64,000 bases of DNA from Mycolicibacterium peregrinum (GTDB taxonomy: Bacteria > Actinomycetota > Actinomycetes > Mycobacteriales > Mycobacteriaceae): assembly GCF_001665625.1 (NCBI RefSeq), contig NZ_LZSY01000171.1, positions 1-64,000 of the forward strand, read 5' to 3'. This document shows, in pieces, positions 24,368 through 33,057 of this stretch. How positions within the stretch are numbered: position 1 is the first letter of the stretch; each line of letters begins with the position of its first letter. Below the pieces are notes generated by a model. That model saw only the letters and a list, made by a program, of their open reading frames with translations, did not search any database and was not told where the DNA came from. A program made the position numbers and the translations under genes.

Positions 24368-24395
24368 ATTGGCTCCTCGAAGACGGGCGACGCTC

Positions 24396-24401
24396 TAACA
24401 T
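24396..24401 (+). promoter_or_regulatory. -10 hexamer of a probable leaderless amidohydrolase promoter
   Basis: TAACAT lies 6 nt before the ATG at 24408 and no ribosome binding site is present, so the mRNA probably begins at the start codon. Confidence 0.55.
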
Positions 24402-24407
24402 CCGGGC

Positions 24408-26027
24408 ATGACCAGCCCGAGCGAGTCCGCTGATCTCGTCCTCTACGGAACCATTCTCACGGTCGACGACACGCAACCCACTGCCGAGGCGCTCGCAGTC
24501 TCCGGCGGGCGCATCGTCGCCGTCGGCTCCCGGGCCGAGGTGGCCGGCTGGGTCGGGGAGCGCACCGATGTCCGTGAGGTCAATGGCTGCGTCATGCCGG
24601 GTTTCGTTGAGGCTCATGGTCATCCGCTGATGGAGGCGGTCGCACTTTCCGGCCGTATCGTCGACATCCGCCCGGTCACCTTGCCGAGTGCCGGCGAGGT
24701 GCTCGACGCGATAGATGCCGAGGTCGCCCAGCGCGGAGCCGACGGCGCGTTCCTGAACGGCTGGGATCCGTTGCTGCAGGACGGATTGCCCGACCCGACC
24801 CTGGCCTGGCTGGACGGCATCGCGCCCGACACGCCGCTGGTGATCGTGCACAACTCGGGCCACAAGGCCTTCTTCAACAGCGCGGCCGCCCGCCGTGCCG
24901 GGCTGACCCGAGACACTCCTGACCCCAAGGGCGCCAAGTACGGACGCACGGCAGACGGGGAGCTCGACGGCACCGCCGAGGAAACCGGGGCGGTGTTCCC
25001 GCTGCTCGGCGATGCCATCTCGGCTCGCGACTATCCGGAGATGCTGGCCGCGGAATGCGCGCGGCTGAACCGGGCCGGCTTGACCACCTGCTCGGAGATG
25101 GCGTTCGACCCGATGTTCCGGCCGTTGCTGGCGCAGTTGCACGACCAGCTGACGGTGCGGTTGCGCACCTATGAGATGTCGACCGCCGCGCTGCACACCG
25201 ACGCCAGCCCGGCCGAGGGCGACGACATCGTGCGCCAGGTCGGCATCAAGATCTGGGTCGACGGGTCGCCATGGGTGGGCAACATCGATCTGACGTTCCC
25301 GTACCTGGACACCGATGCCACCCGGACCATCGGTGTGGTGCCCGGCTCGTGCGGCCACGCCAACTACACGAAGGAACAGCTCACCGAGATCGTGGGCACG
25401 TTTTTCCCGCAGGGTTGGCAGCTGGCCTGTCACGTGCACGGTGACGCCGGGGTGGACACCATTTTGGACGTCTACGAGGAAGCACTGGGGCGCTGGCCAC
25501 GAAAAGATCATCGGCTGCGGCTGGAACACGTCGGCGCGATCACGCCCGAGCAGTTGCAGCGTGCGCACGGCCTCGGGGTCACCTGCAGCCTGTTCGTCGA
25601 CCATCTGCACTACTGGGGCGACATCCTCGTCGACGGGCTGTTCGGGCCCGAGCATGGCGGGCGCTGGATGCCCGCGGGCTCGGCAGTGGCGACCGGCATG
25701 AGGATCTCGCTGCACAACGATCCGCCGGTCACCCCGGAGGAACCTCTGCGCAACATCAGCGTGGCCGTCACCCGGACCGCGCCGAGCGGCCGGGTGCTCG
25801 CCCCCGAGGAGCGGCTCACCGTCGAACAGGGGATCCGGGCGCAGACCATCGACGCCGCGTGGCAGTTGTTCGCCGACAACGTGATCGGCTCACTCGAGGT
25901 CGGTAAGTACGCCGACCTGGTGATCGTCTCGGCCGACCCGCGTACGACAGCCCCGGAGAGCATCGCCGACCTGGAAATACAGGCCACATTCCTGGCTGGG
26001 CAGCAGGTTTATCCGAAAGCCGGTTGA
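24408..26027 (+). CDS. YtcJ-like amidohydrolase (Rv0552-like)
   Basis: The protein has 539 residues. The amidohydrolase metal site is visible as GFVEAHGHPLMEA (HxH) near residue 65, ACHVHGDAGVD near residue 345, and the later RLEHVGAI and HNDPPV segments. The first ~60 residues and the C-terminal GKYADLVIVSADP form the small beta domain of this family. Such enzymes hydrolyse C-N bonds, including N-substituted formamides, but specificity is unknown. It corresponds in position to Rv0552. It may form an operon with the acyl-CoA ligase 29 bp downstream, although a palindrome lies in that gap. Confidence 0.88.
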   Translation: MTSPSESADLVLYGTILTVDDTQPTAEALAVSGGRIVAVGSRAEVAGWVGERTDVREVNGCVMPGFVEAHGHPLMEAVALSGRIVDIRPVTLPSAGEVLDAIDAEVAQRGADGAFLNGWDPLLQDGLPDPTLAWLDGIAPDTPLVIVHNSGHKAFFNSAAARRAGLTRDTPDPKGAKYGRTADGELDGTAEETGAVFPLLGDAISARDYPEMLAAECARLNRAGLTTCSEMAFDPMFRPLLAQLHDQLTVRLRTYEMSTAALHTDASPAEGDDIVRQVGIKIWVDGSPWVGNIDLTFPYLDTDATRTIGVVPGSCGHANYTKEQLTEIVGTFFPQGWQLACHVHGDAGVDTILDVYEEALGRWPRKDHRLRLEHVGAITPEQLQRAHGLGVTCSLFVDHLHYWGDILVDGLFGPEHGGRWMPAGSAVATGMRISLHNDPPVTPEEPLRNISVAVTRTAPSGRVLAPEERLTVEQGIRAQTIDAAWQLFADNVIGSLEVGKYADLVIVSADPRTTAPESIADLEIQATFLAGQQVYPKAG

Positions 26028-26033
26028 CGGCTC

Positions 26034-26049
26034 GCGTGCCATGGCACGC
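26034..26049. promoter_or_regulatory. Perfect 16-bp palindrome before the acyl-CoA ligase gene
   Basis: GCGTGCCATGGCACGC reads identically on both strands. It fills most of the 29-bp gap between the amidohydrolase stop and the ligase ATG, ending 7 bp before that ATG. It could be an operator, or an mRNA hairpin affecting translation of the ligase. Confidence 0.45.
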
Positions 26050-26056
26050 TCTGGAC

Positions 26057-27622
26057 ATGTCAGATTTGCCGGCTCCGCAGTTTCTCGACGAACGCGCCGC
26101 CCACTGGGCGGCCACAAAGCCTGACGAGGAAGCGGTCACCTATCTGAGCCGCAGTTGGACCTGGTCGCAGTGGTACGACAGGGTCCAGCGGTTGGCCGGT
26201 GCGTCGAGTGCGTGGGGCGTCGGGCGTGGTGACGTGGTGGCATTCCTCGACAAGAACCACGTGGCGTGTGTCGAGATGACGCTCGCGGCCGCGTCGCTCG
26301 GCGCGGCCAACGCGATCATCAACTTCCGGCTCGCCGCCGACGAGTTGGATTACGTGCTCAACGACTGCGGGGCCAAGGTTCTCGTGGTCGGTGAGGAGCT
26401 CCGGCCGGGTATCGACGCCATCGCCGATCGGCTCACGTCCGTCGAGCACATCGTGACCGTGACGCCAGAGGGCGGTGACGGCGACGAGTACGAGGCGCTG
26501 CTGGCCGGTGCGTCGCCGGCCGGTCGTTCGGCCGATGTTCAGCCCGACGACACGTGCATCATCATGTACTCGTCGGGCACCACCGGCAGGCCCAAAGGCA
26601 TTGCGCTCACCCACTCCAACGTCATCGCCCACACGATCAACGCATTCGAGGGCTGGACGCTCAGCGCCGGCGACAAGAGTCTGGTGGCCATGCCGCTGTT
26701 CCACGTCGGAGGGTCGTCCTACATGCAGTGGGGGCTGTATCACGGGGCGCCGACGTACATGACGCGTGATGTCGACGGGATGGCCTTGGCCGGCGGGATT
26801 CTCGCCGGGGCGAACCGGACGTTCCTCGTTCCTGCCGTGCTGGCCAAGGTGTTCGACACCGGCGAGGACGCGGTGAAACTCTTCGGTGCGTTGAAGACCT
26901 TCGCCTACGGCGCATCGCCGATGCCGTTGCCGCTGTTGCGTTCTGCGCTGCAGGCCTGGCCGGAGACAGAGTTCATCCAGGTGTACGGGCTGACCGAGGT
27001 CTCCGGGGCGATCAGCCGGCTGGGGCCCGATGATCACCGTGAGGCCAGTGAAGAGCGGCTCATGAGTGCGGGCACCGTGGTTCCCGGCGCCGAGGTCAGG
27101 GTGGTCGATCCCGACACCGGTGCCGAGGTGCCCGCTGGCGAGCAGGGCGAATTGTGGTTCCGCTCACCGCAATTGATGAAGGGTTATCTGAACCGACCGG
27201 AGTCGACGGCAGAGGCCATCACGCCTGAGGGCTGGTTCCGCACCGGCGACATCGGCCGCGTCGACGACGGCGGCTACATCTTCGTCGAAGACCGGCTCAA
27301 GGACATGATCATCTCCGGCGGGGAGAACATCTACTCGATCGAGGTCGAGCGCGTGCTGGCCGAACACCCCGCTGTCGTCGACGTCGCGGTGATCGGGGTG
27401 CCCGACGAAAAATGGGGTGAGTCGGTGAAAGCCGTTGTGACACTGGAAGGCGAGGTCTCCGAGCCAGACCTGATCGCGTTCGCCCGCGAACATCTGGCCG
27501 CCTACAAATGCCCCAAGTCGGTCGACATCGTCGACGAGTTGCCGCGTAATCCCACCGGCAAGATCCTCAAGAAGGATCTGCGAAAGCCCTACTGGGAGGG
27601 TCGCGACCGCGCCACCGTGTGA
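26057..27622 (+). CDS. Class I adenylate-forming acyl-CoA ligase
   Basis: The protein has 521 residues. P-loop YSSGTTGRPKGIALTHSN near residue 175; A5 motif VYGLTEVSGAISRLG; A8 GWFRTGDIGRVDDGGYIFVE; hinge and A10 GGENIYSIEVERVL and PRNPTGKILKKDLR with the catalytic Lys. It converts a carboxylic acid to its acyl-CoA. The ATG at 26057 opens at the conserved N-terminus. It follows the amidohydrolase closely and may activate the acid that enzyme releases; this is inference. It is distinct from fadD8. Confidence 0.88.
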   Translation: MSDLPAPQFLDERAAHWAATKPDEEAVTYLSRSWTWSQWYDRVQRLAGASSAWGVGRGDVVAFLDKNHVACVEMTLAAASLGAANAIINFRLAADELDYVLNDCGAKVLVVGEELRPGIDAIADRLTSVEHIVTVTPEGGDGDEYEALLAGASPAGRSADVQPDDTCIIMYSSGTTGRPKGIALTHSNVIAHTINAFEGWTLSAGDKSLVAMPLFHVGGSSYMQWGLYHGAPTYMTRDVDGMALAGGILAGANRTFLVPAVLAKVFDTGEDAVKLFGALKTFAYGASPMPLPLLRSALQAWPETEFIQVYGLTEVSGAISRLGPDDHREASEERLMSAGTVVPGAEVRVVDPDTGAEVPAGEQGELWFRSPQLMKGYLNRPESTAEAITPEGWFRTGDIGRVDDGGYIFVEDRLKDMIISGGENIYSIEVERVLAEHPAVVDVAVIGVPDEKWGESVKAVVTLEGEVSEPDLIAFAREHLAAYKCPKSVDIVDELPRNPTGKILKKDLRKPYWEGRDRATV

Positions 27623-27698
27623 GAATTGGCTCTGTATTTCCTGTTCCAGCCGGAGTAGCTTCGAATCCATACGTGTGCGCGAGAACTGGGGTGCGGAC

Positions 27699-28661
27699 AT
27701 GGTGGATACGTATATTCGGCAGGGATTTTCCCGCGGGCTGGTGGTCTTGTCCGCACTGATGTTGGCCGTAACGGCCGGTCTTCTCGGTTCACCGCCGACA
27801 GCGAATGCCTGGTCACGAGCCGGTTTGCCGGTCGAGACACTCTCGGTTCCGTCGGGCGCCATGGGGCGCGATATCAAGGTGCAGTTCCAAGGCGGCGGTT
27901 CGCACGCGGTCTATCTGCTGGATGGCCTGCGTGCCCGCGACGACGCCAACGGCTGGGACATCGAGACCCCGGCGTTCGAGTGGTTCTACCAATCGGGGTT
28001 GTCGGTGGTCATGCCCGTCGGTGGCATGTCGAGCTTCTACACCGACTGGTATCAGCCGGCGGCGGGCAACGGCGGTGTGCAGACCTACAAGTGGGAGACG
28101 TTTCTGACCAGCGAGTTGCCGCAGTGGCTGGCCGCCAACCGGAATGTGTCCTCATCGGGCAACGCGGTGGTCGGACTGTCGATGTCGGGTAGCTCGGCGC
28201 TGATCCTGGCCGCCTATTACCCGGGACAGTTCCGCTACGCGGGGTCGTTGTCGGCGTTCCTGAATCCCTCGGCCGGCCCGTGGCCCGGTCTGATCGGCTT
28301 GGCGATGAACGACTCCGGTGGTTTCTCCTCGGCGGCCATGTGGGGTCCGCCGGGTGATCCGGCGTGGGCGCGCAACGATCCGACACTGCAGGTGGGGCGC
28401 CTGGTGGCGAACCACACCCGCATCTGGGTGTACTGCGGTTCGGGAACCCCGGGCGAGCTGGGCGGCGGCGACCTGCCGTCCACCTTCCTGGAGGGCACTG
28501 CGCTGCAGAGCAATTTCAACTTCCGCGACCAGTACGTCGCAGCGGGCGGAAACAACGCGGTGTTCAACTTCCCGCCCACCGGCACCCACACCTGGAGCTA
28601 CTGGGGTGCGCAGCTGAACCAGATGAAACCCGACATCCAACGGACCCTGGGCGCCGCCTGA
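27699..28661 (+). CDS. Antigen 85-like esterase/mycolyltransferase-family secreted protein
   Basis: The protein has about 320 residues with a signal peptide ending near ANA, just before WSRAGLPVETL. The alpha/beta-hydrolase nucleophile is in VGLSMSGSSALILAA. The conserved antigen 85 blocks VVMPVGGMSSFYTDW, FLEGTALQSNFNFRDQY and FPPTGTHTWSYWGAQLNQM (catalytic His) are present. Antigen 85 proteins transfer mycolic acids between trehalose mycolates and onto arabinogalactan. The match is close enough for the same fold and triad, but whether this paralogue is a true mycolyltransferase is not certain. A GGGG motif 7 nt before the ATG supports this start over the upstream GTG at 27675. menC follows after 26 bp. 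Confidence 0.9.
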   Translation: MVDTYIRQGFSRGLVVLSALMLAVTAGLLGSPPTANAWSRAGLPVETLSVPSGAMGRDIKVQFQGGGSHAVYLLDGLRARDDANGWDIETPAFEWFYQSGLSVVMPVGGMSSFYTDWYQPAAGNGGVQTYKWETFLTSELPQWLAANRNVSSSGNAVVGLSMSGSSALILAAYYPGQFRYAGSLSAFLNPSAGPWPGLIGLAMNDSGGFSSAAMWGPPGDPAWARNDPTLQVGRLVANHTRIWVYCGSGTPGELGGGDLPSTFLEGTALQSNFNFRDQYVAAGGNNAVFNFPPTGTHTWSYWGAQLNQMKPDIQRTLGAA

Positions 28662-28687
28662 CCGCGTTGGGCATCATTGACGGCGTG

Positions 28688-29656
28688 ATGGACGCGGCGC
28701 CGACGTTGGATGACCTATTGGACCGTCTGCATGTCGTGGCACTGCCGATGCGGGTTCGCTTCCGCGGCATCACTGTTCGTGAGGTGGCGCTGATCGACGG
28801 CCCGGCCGGTTGGGGGGAGTTCGGCGCGTTCGTCGAATACGGGGCGCCGGAGGCGGCGGCCTGGTTGGCCGCCGGCATCGAGGCGGCGTACCGGCCGGCG
28901 CCTGTGGTCCACCGCGATCGCATCCCGATCAACGCCACCGTGCCCGCGGTCCCGGCCGCCCAGGTGCCCGAGGTGCTGGCGCGGTTCCCGGGTGCACGCA
29001 CGGCCAAGGTCAAGGTCGCCGAGCCGGGGCAGACCCTGGCTGACGACGTCGCGCGGGTCAACGCCGTGCGCGCGCAGGTTCCGGTGGTACGGGTGGATGC
29101 CAACGGAGGCTGGACGCTGCCGCAGGCAGTCGAGGCTGCCGCAGCGCTCACCGCTGATGGGCCACTGGAGTATCTGGAGCAGCCGTGTTCGACGGTCGAC
29201 GAGTTGGCCGCGCTGCGGCGGCAGGTGTCGGTGCCGATCGCGGCCGACGAGTCGATCCGCAAGGCCTCTGATCCGTTGCGGGTGGTGCGGGCCCGTGCCG
29301 CCGATGTCGCGGTGCTCAAGGTGGCGCCGCTGGGCGGGGTGGCACGCATGCTCGACATCGCCAAGCAGATCGATATCCCGATTGTGGTGTCCAGTGCGCT
29401 GGATTCAGCGGTCGGCATCGCGCGCGGATTGCTGGCCGCCGCCGTCCTGCCCGAGTTGGAGCACGCGTGCGGTCTGGGCACGGGCGGATTCTTCGTGGCG
29501 GACGTAGCCGAGGTTCCGGCGCCGGTCGACGGGTACCTGCCGGTGGAGACGGTGGTGCCGGATCCCGACCGACTGTCCGCGTTGGCAGCGACGCCGGAGC
29601 GTCGGCAATGGTGGATCAACCGGGTACGCGAGTGCTACCCACTGACATTGGAGTAG
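28688..29656 (+). CDS. menC: o-Succinylbenzoate synthase (MenC)
   Basis: The protein has 322 residues in the enolase superfamily. It dehydrates SHCHC to o-succinylbenzoate in menaquinone synthesis. Catalytic features: the Lys pair in TAKVKVAEP, metal ligands in VVRVDANGGW, LEYLEQP and IAADESIRK, and the second Lys in AVLKVAPLGG. The N-terminal ALPMRVRFRGITVREVALI and GPAGWGEFGAFVEY closely match mycobacterial MenC (Rv0553). An adjacent GTG at 28685 is an alternative start. Confidence 0.95.
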   Translation: MDAAPTLDDLLDRLHVVALPMRVRFRGITVREVALIDGPAGWGEFGAFVEYGAPEAAAWLAAGIEAAYRPAPVVHRDRIPINATVPAVPAAQVPEVLARFPGARTAKVKVAEPGQTLADDVARVNAVRAQVPVVRVDANGGWTLPQAVEAAAALTADGPLEYLEQPCSTVDELAALRRQVSVPIAADESIRKASDPLRVVRARAADVAVLKVAPLGGVARMLDIAKQIDIPIVVSSALDSAVGIARGLLAAAVLPELEHACGLGTGGFFVADVAEVPAPVDGYLPVETVVPDPDRLSALAATPERRQWWINRVRECYPLTLE

Positions 29657-29701
29657 GGCACTACTCTAAGCAAACCGGCTCGGTCGTCCGACACTCGCTG
29701 G

Positions 29702-30847
29702 ATGACTCGATTTCGCGTCGGCATCATGGACCCGACGATCGCCTCACGGCCCACCGTGGACCTGTTCACCCGGGCAAACTACCTGAGTGCGGTCGCCGGA
29801 GGCGTCGACTCGTTCTGGGTGCCCGACCACCTCAACGCGCTGTTCCCCCGATCGTTGTGGCAGCCGAAGTTCTGCGGTGGCGCCAAGATGCTGCCCTCGG
29901 CCGATGCCTACCTGGAGCCGTGGACGATGCTGGGTAATCTCGCCGCCCGCAACCGGGTTGCCCGGCTCAGGTTGGGAGTGGGGGTGACCGACACCGGCCG
30001 GCGCAACCCGGCCGTCACCGCGCAGGCCGCTGCGACGATGAACCTGCTCACGAAGGGCCGGTTCATCCTCGGCATCGGCGCCGGAGAACGCGAGGGCAAT
30101 GAGCCCTATGGTGTGGATTGGGCGAAACCGGTGGCCCGGTTCGAAGAGGCGATGGCCACCATCCGGACCCTGTGGGATTCGAATGGTGAACTGGTCAACC
30201 GTGATTCGCCGTTCTTTCCGCTGCGCAACGCGATCTTCGACCTGCCCGCGTACCGCGGACGCTGGCCCGAGATCTGGATTGCCGCGCACGGTCCGAGGAT
30301 GCTGCGGGCCGCGGGCCGCTACGCCGACGGGTTCTTTCCCGCGTTCCCCCATGCGCCGCAGGAGTATGCCCAGCGTCTCGAGGTCGTGCGGTCGACTGCC
30401 TCCGACGCCGGGCGCGATCCGATGGCCATCACCCCTGCCCTGTGGATGATGGTCGTGCCGGCGCGCACGCCCGACGACCTCGACGAGGCACTGGAATCGG
30501 CGGTCCTCAAGGCCGGTGCGCTGAACGCACCCGATGATTTCTACGCCCGACACGGTGCCCAGCACCCGCTGGGCGTCGGTTTCTCGGGCGCGCAGGACAT
30601 CCTGCCCCAGGACTGGGATGAGGAGACGGCGCTGTCCTATGTCAAGGCGGTTCCGACGTCGCTGCTGCGGGAGATGTACCTGTGCGGGACAGTGGATGAG
30701 ATCGTCGAGCAGGCGGCGGAGTGGCGCCACCACGGTGTTCGGTACCTGGTGCTGGCGAATGTCGGTCCGCTGCAGGGCACGCTCCGCAGGGGCCTGACGT
30801 CGCAACTGCTGTACAGCCAGGTCATCCGCAAGCTGAAGAAGCTCTGA
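29702..30847 (+). CDS. LLM-class F420-dependent oxidoreductase (Rv2951c-like), copy 1
   Basis: The protein has 381 residues in the luciferase-like TIM-barrel family. SFWVPDHLNALFPRSLW, GVTDTGRRNPAVTAQAA, GAGEREGNEPYGVDW and RFEEAMATIRTLWDSNGEL match, from memory, the phthiodiolone ketoreductase Rv2951c, which has the same length. That enzyme reduces the ketone of phthiodiolone lipids. It is followed 5 bp later by a paralogue. The substrate here is unknown; no phthiocerol biosynthetic genes are in this window. Confidence 0.9.
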   Translation: MTRFRVGIMDPTIASRPTVDLFTRANYLSAVAGGVDSFWVPDHLNALFPRSLWQPKFCGGAKMLPSADAYLEPWTMLGNLAARNRVARLRLGVGVTDTGRRNPAVTAQAAATMNLLTKGRFILGIGAGEREGNEPYGVDWAKPVARFEEAMATIRTLWDSNGELVNRDSPFFPLRNAIFDLPAYRGRWPEIWIAAHGPRMLRAAGRYADGFFPAFPHAPQEYAQRLEVVRSTASDAGRDPMAITPALWMMVVPARTPDDLDEALESAVLKAGALNAPDDFYARHGAQHPLGVGFSGAQDILPQDWDEETALSYVKAVPTSLLREMYLCGTVDEIVEQAAEWRHHGVRYLVLANVGPLQGTLRRGLTSQLLYSQVIRKLKKL

Positions 30848-30852
30848 TCCCC

Positions 30853-31998
30853 ATGGGCGGTCTGCAGGTCGGCCTGTTGGACTTGATCACCGCGAGCAAG
30901 CCGGCGGCAGACACCTTCACCAGCGCCAATTATCTGTCGGCCGTCGGTGCCCGGGTCGATTCCTTCTGGGTGCCCGACCATCTCAACGCGATATTCCCCC
31001 GGGCGTTGTGGCAGGAGAAGTACTGCGCTGCAGCCAAGTTGGTCCCCTCTGTCGATGCCTGCATGGAACCGTGGACGATGCTGGGGAAGCTCGCGGCGCG
31101 CAACCGCTTCGCGCGGTTGCCGCTCGGCATCTGTGTCACCGATGCCGGGCGCCGGAACCCGGCTGTCAGCGCTCAGGCGGCGGCAACCATGCAGCTGCTG
31201 ACCAAGGGGCGCTTCATCTTCGGTATCGGCCCCGGCGAGCGCGAGGGCAATGAGCCCTATGGTGTGGATTGGTCGAAACCGGTGGCCCGGTTCGAGGAGG
31301 CGATGGCCACGATCCGTGCCTTGTGGGACTCGAATGGTGAACTGGTCAACCGCGATTCGCCGTTCTTCCCGCTGCGCAACGCGATCTTCGACCTGCCGCC
31401 CTACCGGGGCAAGTGGCCGCCGATCTGGGTTGCCGCGCACGGCCCCAGGATGTTGCGTATCGCCGGACGCTACGGTGACGGGTTCTTCCCGGCGTTCCCA
31501 CACTCGCCCCAGGATTATGCCCAGCGGTTGGAGGTGGTGCGCGGGGCCGCATCCGACGCGGGCCGAGACCCTATGGCCATCACCCCGGCGCTGTTGGTGA
31601 TGGTCGTGACGGCGCGCAGCCGCGCCGAGGTCGACGATGCCCTGGAATCCGAGGTGATGCGGGCAGGTTGCCTCAGTGCGTCCGATGAGTACTTCGCGCG
31701 GCGCGGCGCAGAGCATCCACTGGGAGTGGGTTTCTCCGGCGGCCAGGACATCCTGCCCCAGGACTGGGACGAGCAGACCGCGCTCTCCCACATCAAGGGC
31801 ATCACGCCGCACCTGATGCGGGACATGGGGCTGATCGGGACGCCCGACGAGGTGCTGGACCGGGTGGCCGAGTGGCGGGATTGCGGCGTGCGCCACCTCG
31901 TGCTGACCAACGGCGGCCTGATGCAGCGCAGTCTGCGGCACGGTGTGGCGACGGTGCCGTCGTTCTACCGGGTGGTGCGCGGGATCAAGAAACTCTAG
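30853..31998 (+). CDS. LLM-class F420-dependent oxidoreductase (Rv2951c-like), copy 2
   Basis: This 381-residue protein is a tandem paralogue of the preceding gene. The two share long identical stretches, for example NEPYGVDW, KPVARFEEAMATIR and DSPFFPLRNAIFDLP, while their substrate-facing loops differ (ALNAPDDFYARHGAQ against CLSASDEYFARRGAE). The duplication covers the full length and both copies are intact. The ATG at 30853 gives the same N-terminal layout as copy 1. Both end in KLKKL or IKKL, as in Rv2951c. Confidence 0.9.
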   Translation: MGGLQVGLLDLITASKPAADTFTSANYLSAVGARVDSFWVPDHLNAIFPRALWQEKYCAAAKLVPSVDACMEPWTMLGKLAARNRFARLPLGICVTDAGRRNPAVSAQAAATMQLLTKGRFIFGIGPGEREGNEPYGVDWSKPVARFEEAMATIRALWDSNGELVNRDSPFFPLRNAIFDLPPYRGKWPPIWVAAHGPRMLRIAGRYGDGFFPAFPHSPQDYAQRLEVVRGAASDAGRDPMAITPALLVMVVTARSRAEVDDALESEVMRAGCLSASDEYFARRGAEHPLGVGFSGGQDILPQDWDEQTALSHIKGITPHLMRDMGLIGTPDEVLDRVAEWRDCGVRHLVLTNGGLMQRSLRHGVATVPSFYRVVRGIKKL

Positions 31999-32077
31999 AG
32001 GCCGGATGCCGGCCCATGTCCTGATATGTGGGGTGCGTGACGTAGACGCCATCGCCGACGTCGCGAACACTGAAGGC

Positions 32078-33046
32078 GTGACGCGATCCGTGGTGATCCT
32101 GGGCTACGCCGGGGTGCAGGCGCTGGACCTCGTCGGGCCCTTCGACGTGTTCTCCACCGCCACGCTGGCACTGGCCGGCCTGGGCCGACCTGGCGACGGC
32201 TATGCCGTCACGGTGACCTCGGCGGACGGGCAGCCCGTCAGCACCCTCACCGGGCTGGAGTTCGTCGCCGCGCCGCTGCCTGACCCGCACGGTCCGATCG
32301 ACACCATCGTCATCCCGGGTGGGATCGGCGCCGATGCCGCCCGGGCCAACTCGGCGGTCATCGACTGGATCAGCACGGCCGCGCGCAACGCCCGCCGCGT
32401 CGTCAGCGTGTGCACCGGTGCGTTCCTGGCCGCCCAGGCCGGACTGCTCGACGGTTGCCCCGCCACCACGCATTGGTCCTCCGCGCGCCGGATGGCAGAT
32501 GAATTCCCTTCGGTGACAGTCGATCCCGAGCCGATCTTCGTCAGAAGTTCCGAGCAGGTGTGGACAGCGGCGGGAGTGACCGCAGGCATCGACCTGGCGT
32601 TGTCGCTCGTCGAAGACGACTACGGCACCGACATCGCCCAGACGGTCGCGCGCTATCTGGTGCTTCACCTGCGCCGCCCCGGCGGTCAGACCCAGTTCGC
32701 CGCGCCAGTGTGGATGCCGCGGGCCAAGCGTGCCCCGATCCGCGTGGTTCAGGAATCCATCGAGGTCGAACCCGGTGGGGTGCACAGTATTTCCGAGCTG
32801 GCCCGACGGGCGGCGATGAGCCCAAGGCATTTCACCCGGGTGTTCACCGACGAGGTCGGTGAGGCGCCCGGCGCCTACGTGGAACGTATCCGCACCGATG
32901 CCGCGCGGCGCCAGCTGGAGGAGTCCGACGACACCGTCACCGTCATCGCCGCCCGCTGCGGATTCGGCACCGCCGAAACCATGCGGCGCAACTTCGTTCG
33001 GCGCCTGGGCATTTCGCCCGACCAATACCGCAAGACCTTCGCGTGA
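32078..33046 (+). CDS. GlxA-type AraC-family regulator with DJ-1/PfpI domain
   Basis: The protein has about 322 residues. Residues 1-190 form a DJ-1/PfpI domain with GYAGVQALDLVGPFDVF and the nucleophile-elbow segment VVSVCTGAFLAAQAGLL. The C-terminal ~100 residues are an AraC DNA-binding domain (SISELARRAAMSPRHFTRVF, then IAARCGFGTAETMRRNFVRR). Such proteins often sense amine or amide compounds. The start is uncertain: GTG at 32078 has AACACT 6 nt upstream and fits the family, but the frame opens earlier. It precedes a stand-alone DJ-1/PfpI gene by 11 bp, and the two are probably co-transcribed. Confidence 0.88.
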   Translation: MTRSVVILGYAGVQALDLVGPFDVFSTATLALAGLGRPGDGYAVTVTSADGQPVSTLTGLEFVAAPLPDPHGPIDTIVIPGGIGADAARANSAVIDWISTAARNARRVVSVCTGAFLAAQAGLLDGCPATTHWSSARRMADEFPSVTVDPEPIFVRSSEQVWTAAGVTAGIDLALSLVEDDYGTDIAQTVARYLVLHLRRPGGQTQFAAPVWMPRAKRAPIRVVQESIEVEPGGVHSISELARRAAMSPRHFTRVFTDEVGEAPGAYVERIRTDAARRQLEESDDTVTVIAARCGFGTAETMRRNFVRRLGISPDQYRKTFA

Positions 33047-33057
33047 AAGGAAACACC

